From positions 41,117,410 to 41,181,409 of the forward strand of contig RSEF01000005.1 of NCBI GenBank assembly GCA_003993805.1: DNA of 64,000 nucleotides, in the 5' to 3' direction. The notes below the pieces were generated by a model that was given only the letters and a program-made list of their open reading frames with translations, did not search any database and was not told the DNA's origin. The position numbers and the translations under genes are program-made. Shown piece by piece: positions 61,950-64,000 of the stretch; position 1 is the stretch's first letter; each line of letters begins with the position of its first letter. The stretch comes from Himantopus leucocephalus. Its lineage: Eukaryota; Chordata; Aves; Charadriiformes; Recurvirostridae.

Positions 61950-62960
61950 GAGAGAAGGGGGGAAAGGGGGGCGGTCGGGGTGCTGCGCTCCCCCCTCCAG
62001 CCCGCACCGCCACCGAACCCCGCGGCCTTCCCGCAGGCGCCGGCCCCCGCAGCCCACCCGCCGCGCCGCGCCAACGGCACGGCCGAACCTCAGGCGAATG
62101 CCGGAGACCGCCGCACTTCCCGCCGCGGGGAAGGCAGAGCCAACAGCCCTTCCCGCTCACCGGCAGCCCCGGCACCACCGCGGCCCTCCCGCCGCCACCC
62201 GCGGCCGGGCCGGACCACCAACCCGGGGGGGCGCCCGAGTACGGCGGGGCGGCCGGGCCGCCGCTCCCTCGCCCCGGCCGAGCCCGGCCTCCCCTTCCCC
62301 CGAGGTGCGGGAGGAGGCGGCGCCGTTACCGAAAGCTCCGGCGTCGGGCCCGCTACTGCGCGCGACCCGCACGGGCTCCCGCTGCCCCGTGCTGGCGGCC
62401 GGAAGTGACGGCACGCCCGCACCTTCCCGGCGGGGCGGAGCGCAGTGACGCGTCGTGTCGGCACCGGAAGTAGCAGCGGTAGCAGCGGCAGCGGGGGACG
62501 GCGGCATGGTGAGCCGGGAGCGGGCCGGGGGCGGCGGGCCGGGCCGGGCCGGGGTCTTGTCTCCCCCCAGCTCAGCGCGGCCGCGTGTCCATCTCCTTGC
62601 AGGGGAAGCAGAAGAAGGCGCGGAAGTACGCGGTCATGAAGCGCATGATCAGCCTCCGGGACCAGCGCATGTGAGTGTGGCCGCGGCTGGGCCCGGTCCC
62701 AGGCGGGGCCCCGCAGGCCGCCGCGCGGGGCTGGCCGTCCCCCTGTCCCGGGAGGGATGGTGGAGGGGATGGCGGCCCAGGCCTCTCCGCCGCTGGCCGC
62801 CCTTCCCTGTCGTCCCCTCCTTCCCTGTCGCCCCCCCCAGGAGTGCCTGTGTTTCCTTGCAGTAACGAGAAGCAGCGGGCGAAAGCCGCCGTGAAGAAGA
62901 AAGAGGACCCGAGTGCCATCAAGGAGCGGGAGGTGTAAGTGCTGCCGATGCCTTGCGGAG
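61950..62960. promoter_or_regulatory. CpG-island bidirectional promoter of AREL1 and FCF1
   Basis: A dense GC- and CpG-rich block separates the divergent genes AREL1 (minus) and FCF1 (plus). It contains two plus-strand ETS-type motifs, ccggaagtgacg at about 62399-62410 (ETS plus a CRE-like TGACG) and accggaagtag at about 62463-62473. It also has a GC box (ggggcgg, about 62432-62438) and a tgacgcgtcg stretch near 62446-62455. No TATA box is seen. This composition is typical of housekeeping bidirectional promoters. Confidence 0.75.
62330..62400 (-). other. AREL1: AREL1 noncoding first exon (predicted)
   Basis: On the minus strand a donor-like CG|GTAACG starts at 62329, within the CpG island and just below the ETS-motif promoter. 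AREL1 coding begins in a later exon with an acceptor in front of its 5' UTR, so an upstream noncoding exon is required and this is the best placed candidate. The upstream limit is a guess. Confidence 0.45.
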
Positions 62961-63883
62961 GGAGGGAGGGCGGACCGGCCGGCCACGCTGCAGGCTGCAA
63001 CCAAGGGCATTTCCGAGCAAAGCTGTCAGAGTAGGAAATGGTTCCCCAAACCAAGGGAGTGGACTTGGGAGGCGGCGGGAGGCCTGACGGGTCACCGTCC
63101 CACACTGTCTTGTGTTGTTTCTGCTCGTTACCCTTCCTTCATTCTGTGCAAGTTGTAGGATTGGATATGTTGGTACTTGCAAATAACCAATTTGAATTCT
63201 TTTTCTTCCCGGCAGCCCCCAGCATCCCTCTTGTTTGTTCTTCCAGTACAATACGCAGTTGGGACCCCCTTATCACATCCTGGTTGACACTAACTTCATC
63301 AACTTCTCCATCAAGGCCAAGCTGGACCTAGTGCAGTCGATGATGGACTGTCTCTATGCCAAGTGTGAGTGTCTGCATCACTTGCAGCTTCTTCTGGACC
63401 CCGTGGTACCATGGTGTGCTCATGATGGGCTTTATCAGCCTCATCAATAGCTGAGGATAACATAAATCTTGAAAAAAAGATATGTGCTATAATCGTTGAG
63501 CTTAGCTTATTGTTCGTGGCTATGGTAACCCTGAAACTGTCTTTGGTTTCAGTCAAACAATGGTCTTAAATGCTAACATCAAGGTAAAGCATTAATAACT
63601 TAAAAATCTAAAATTACTATGACATGGTCAAACTCGGTGGCTCTGCATTTCATCACTTTGCAACTTTATCGGTTCTTACAAGTTTAAAACTGTAAGTAAT
63701 ACGTTATAGAGTTCCATGACAATTAACTGTTCCTGGGCACATGAGCAATACTGTAGGGGTCTGTAAAGAAATATTGCTTAGTTTTAATACAGGCTTTTTT
63801 TTGCGTGTAGGTATTCCATGTATCACAGATTGTGTAATGGGTGAAATTGAGAAGTTAGGACAGAAGTACCGTGTGGCATTAAG
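62506..63883 (+). CDS. FCF1: FCF1 rRNA-processing PIN-domain protein, 5' part (exons 1-5; continues right of the window)
   Basis: FCF1 (UTP24 in yeast) is a nucleolar PIN-domain endonuclease of the small-subunit processome, needed for early cleavages that free the 5' end of 18S rRNA. Coding exons are 62506-62508 (ATG only), 62603-62670, 62863-62934, 63216-63364 and 63811-63883, with GT-AG introns and matching phases, giving 365 nt or 121 codons plus 2 nt. The human protein has 198 residues, so about 60% is present. The protein starts [20 protein letters not shown] with a basic tail, then [20 protein letters not shown], and the PIN domain from about residue 65. The metal-binding Asp72 lies in [11 protein letters not shown]. 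The last residues read [20 protein letters not shown]. Residue numbering agrees with human with no indels. Divergence is concentrated at residues 24-37. Confidence 0.97.
63365..63810 (+). other. FCF1 intron 4
   Basis: The 446-base intron lies between T|GTGAGT and a gcgtgtag acceptor. I looked for a box C/D or H/ACA snoRNA because ribosome-biogenesis genes often host them. A tgatgg and a ctga occur but too close together, so none is called. Confidence 0.75.
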
Positions 63884-64000
63884 GTATGTGCAGGATGTTC
63901 TCCGTTTCTAGAACTTAATGTTTTAATATAAGTAAGTGAAACGCACTTTCCACGATGGTGCTCTTGCACTACAGGGTGGTTAGGTTGTTGCAGAGTCCCA

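Larger units (their letters stand above)
56681..62329 (-). other. AREL1 intron 1 (5' UTR intron, predicted)
   Basis: The 5.6 kb between the predicted noncoding first exon and the first coding exon show no recognised coding sequence. The part near the promoter (61.9-62.3 kb) belongs to the CpG island. Additional alternative noncoding exons may exist, but nothing in the sequence proves one. Open frames up to 150 codons in this stretch have no recognisable domain. Confidence 0.6.

Noticed and set aside
62090..63010. Minus-strand open frame of 306 codons over the FCF1/AREL1 CpG island
   Set aside because: It is a GC-driven frame antisense to FCF1 exons 1-3 with low-complexity Arg/Pro/Gly content.
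63419..63455. Box C/D snoRNA in FCF1 intron 4 (tgatgg and ctga)
   Set aside because: The boxes are only about 35 bases apart with no terminal stem, too short for a C/D snoRNA.

Overview
The window is nuclear DNA of a bird, or less likely another sauropsid. It has spliced vertebrate genes with short introns, CR1 retroposon fragments carrying the typical 3' end, several decayed MIR-type SINEs, and two GC-rich CpG-island promoters. I recognise three genes from their exon translations: LTBP2, AREL1 and FCF1. They lie in the same order and orientation as the LTBP2-AREL1-FCF1 block of human 14q24.

Layout: 1-17,781 is the 5' end of LTBP2 on the minus strand (three exons; the rest lies left of the window), with a CpG-island promoter at about 16.5-18.6 kb. 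From about 18.7 to 39.77 kb is a gene-free intergenic stretch with a CR1 fragment, a MIR, simple repeats and AT-rich blocks that may be conserved noncoding DNA. From 39.77 to about 62.4 kb is the whole of AREL1 on the minus strand: a 3' UTR of about 3 kb, 18 coding exons that sum to exactly 823 codons plus stop, and a predicted noncoding first exon. From 62.5 kb to the end are the first five coding exons of FCF1 on the plus strand. FCF1 is head-to-head with AREL1 across a short CpG-island bidirectional promoter containing two ETS-type CCGGAAG motifs.

The genes have unrelated jobs: extracellular-matrix microfibril protein (LTBP2), anti-apoptotic HECT ubiquitin ligase (AREL1), and nucleolar 18S rRNA processing nuclease (FCF1). 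Only AREL1 and FCF1 appear to share a regulatory element.

I found no previously undescribed multi-gene system. The most interesting signals are small. Two AREL1 introns have GC-AG splice sites, and one of them splits the codon of the catalytic HECT cysteine. A 31-base homopolymer sits directly at an AREL1 acceptor. Two related copies of an interspersed repeat lie in neighbouring AREL1 introns. Single-N junctions flanked by near-identical direct duplications look like assembly artefacts, and one sits beside an LTBP2 splice acceptor.
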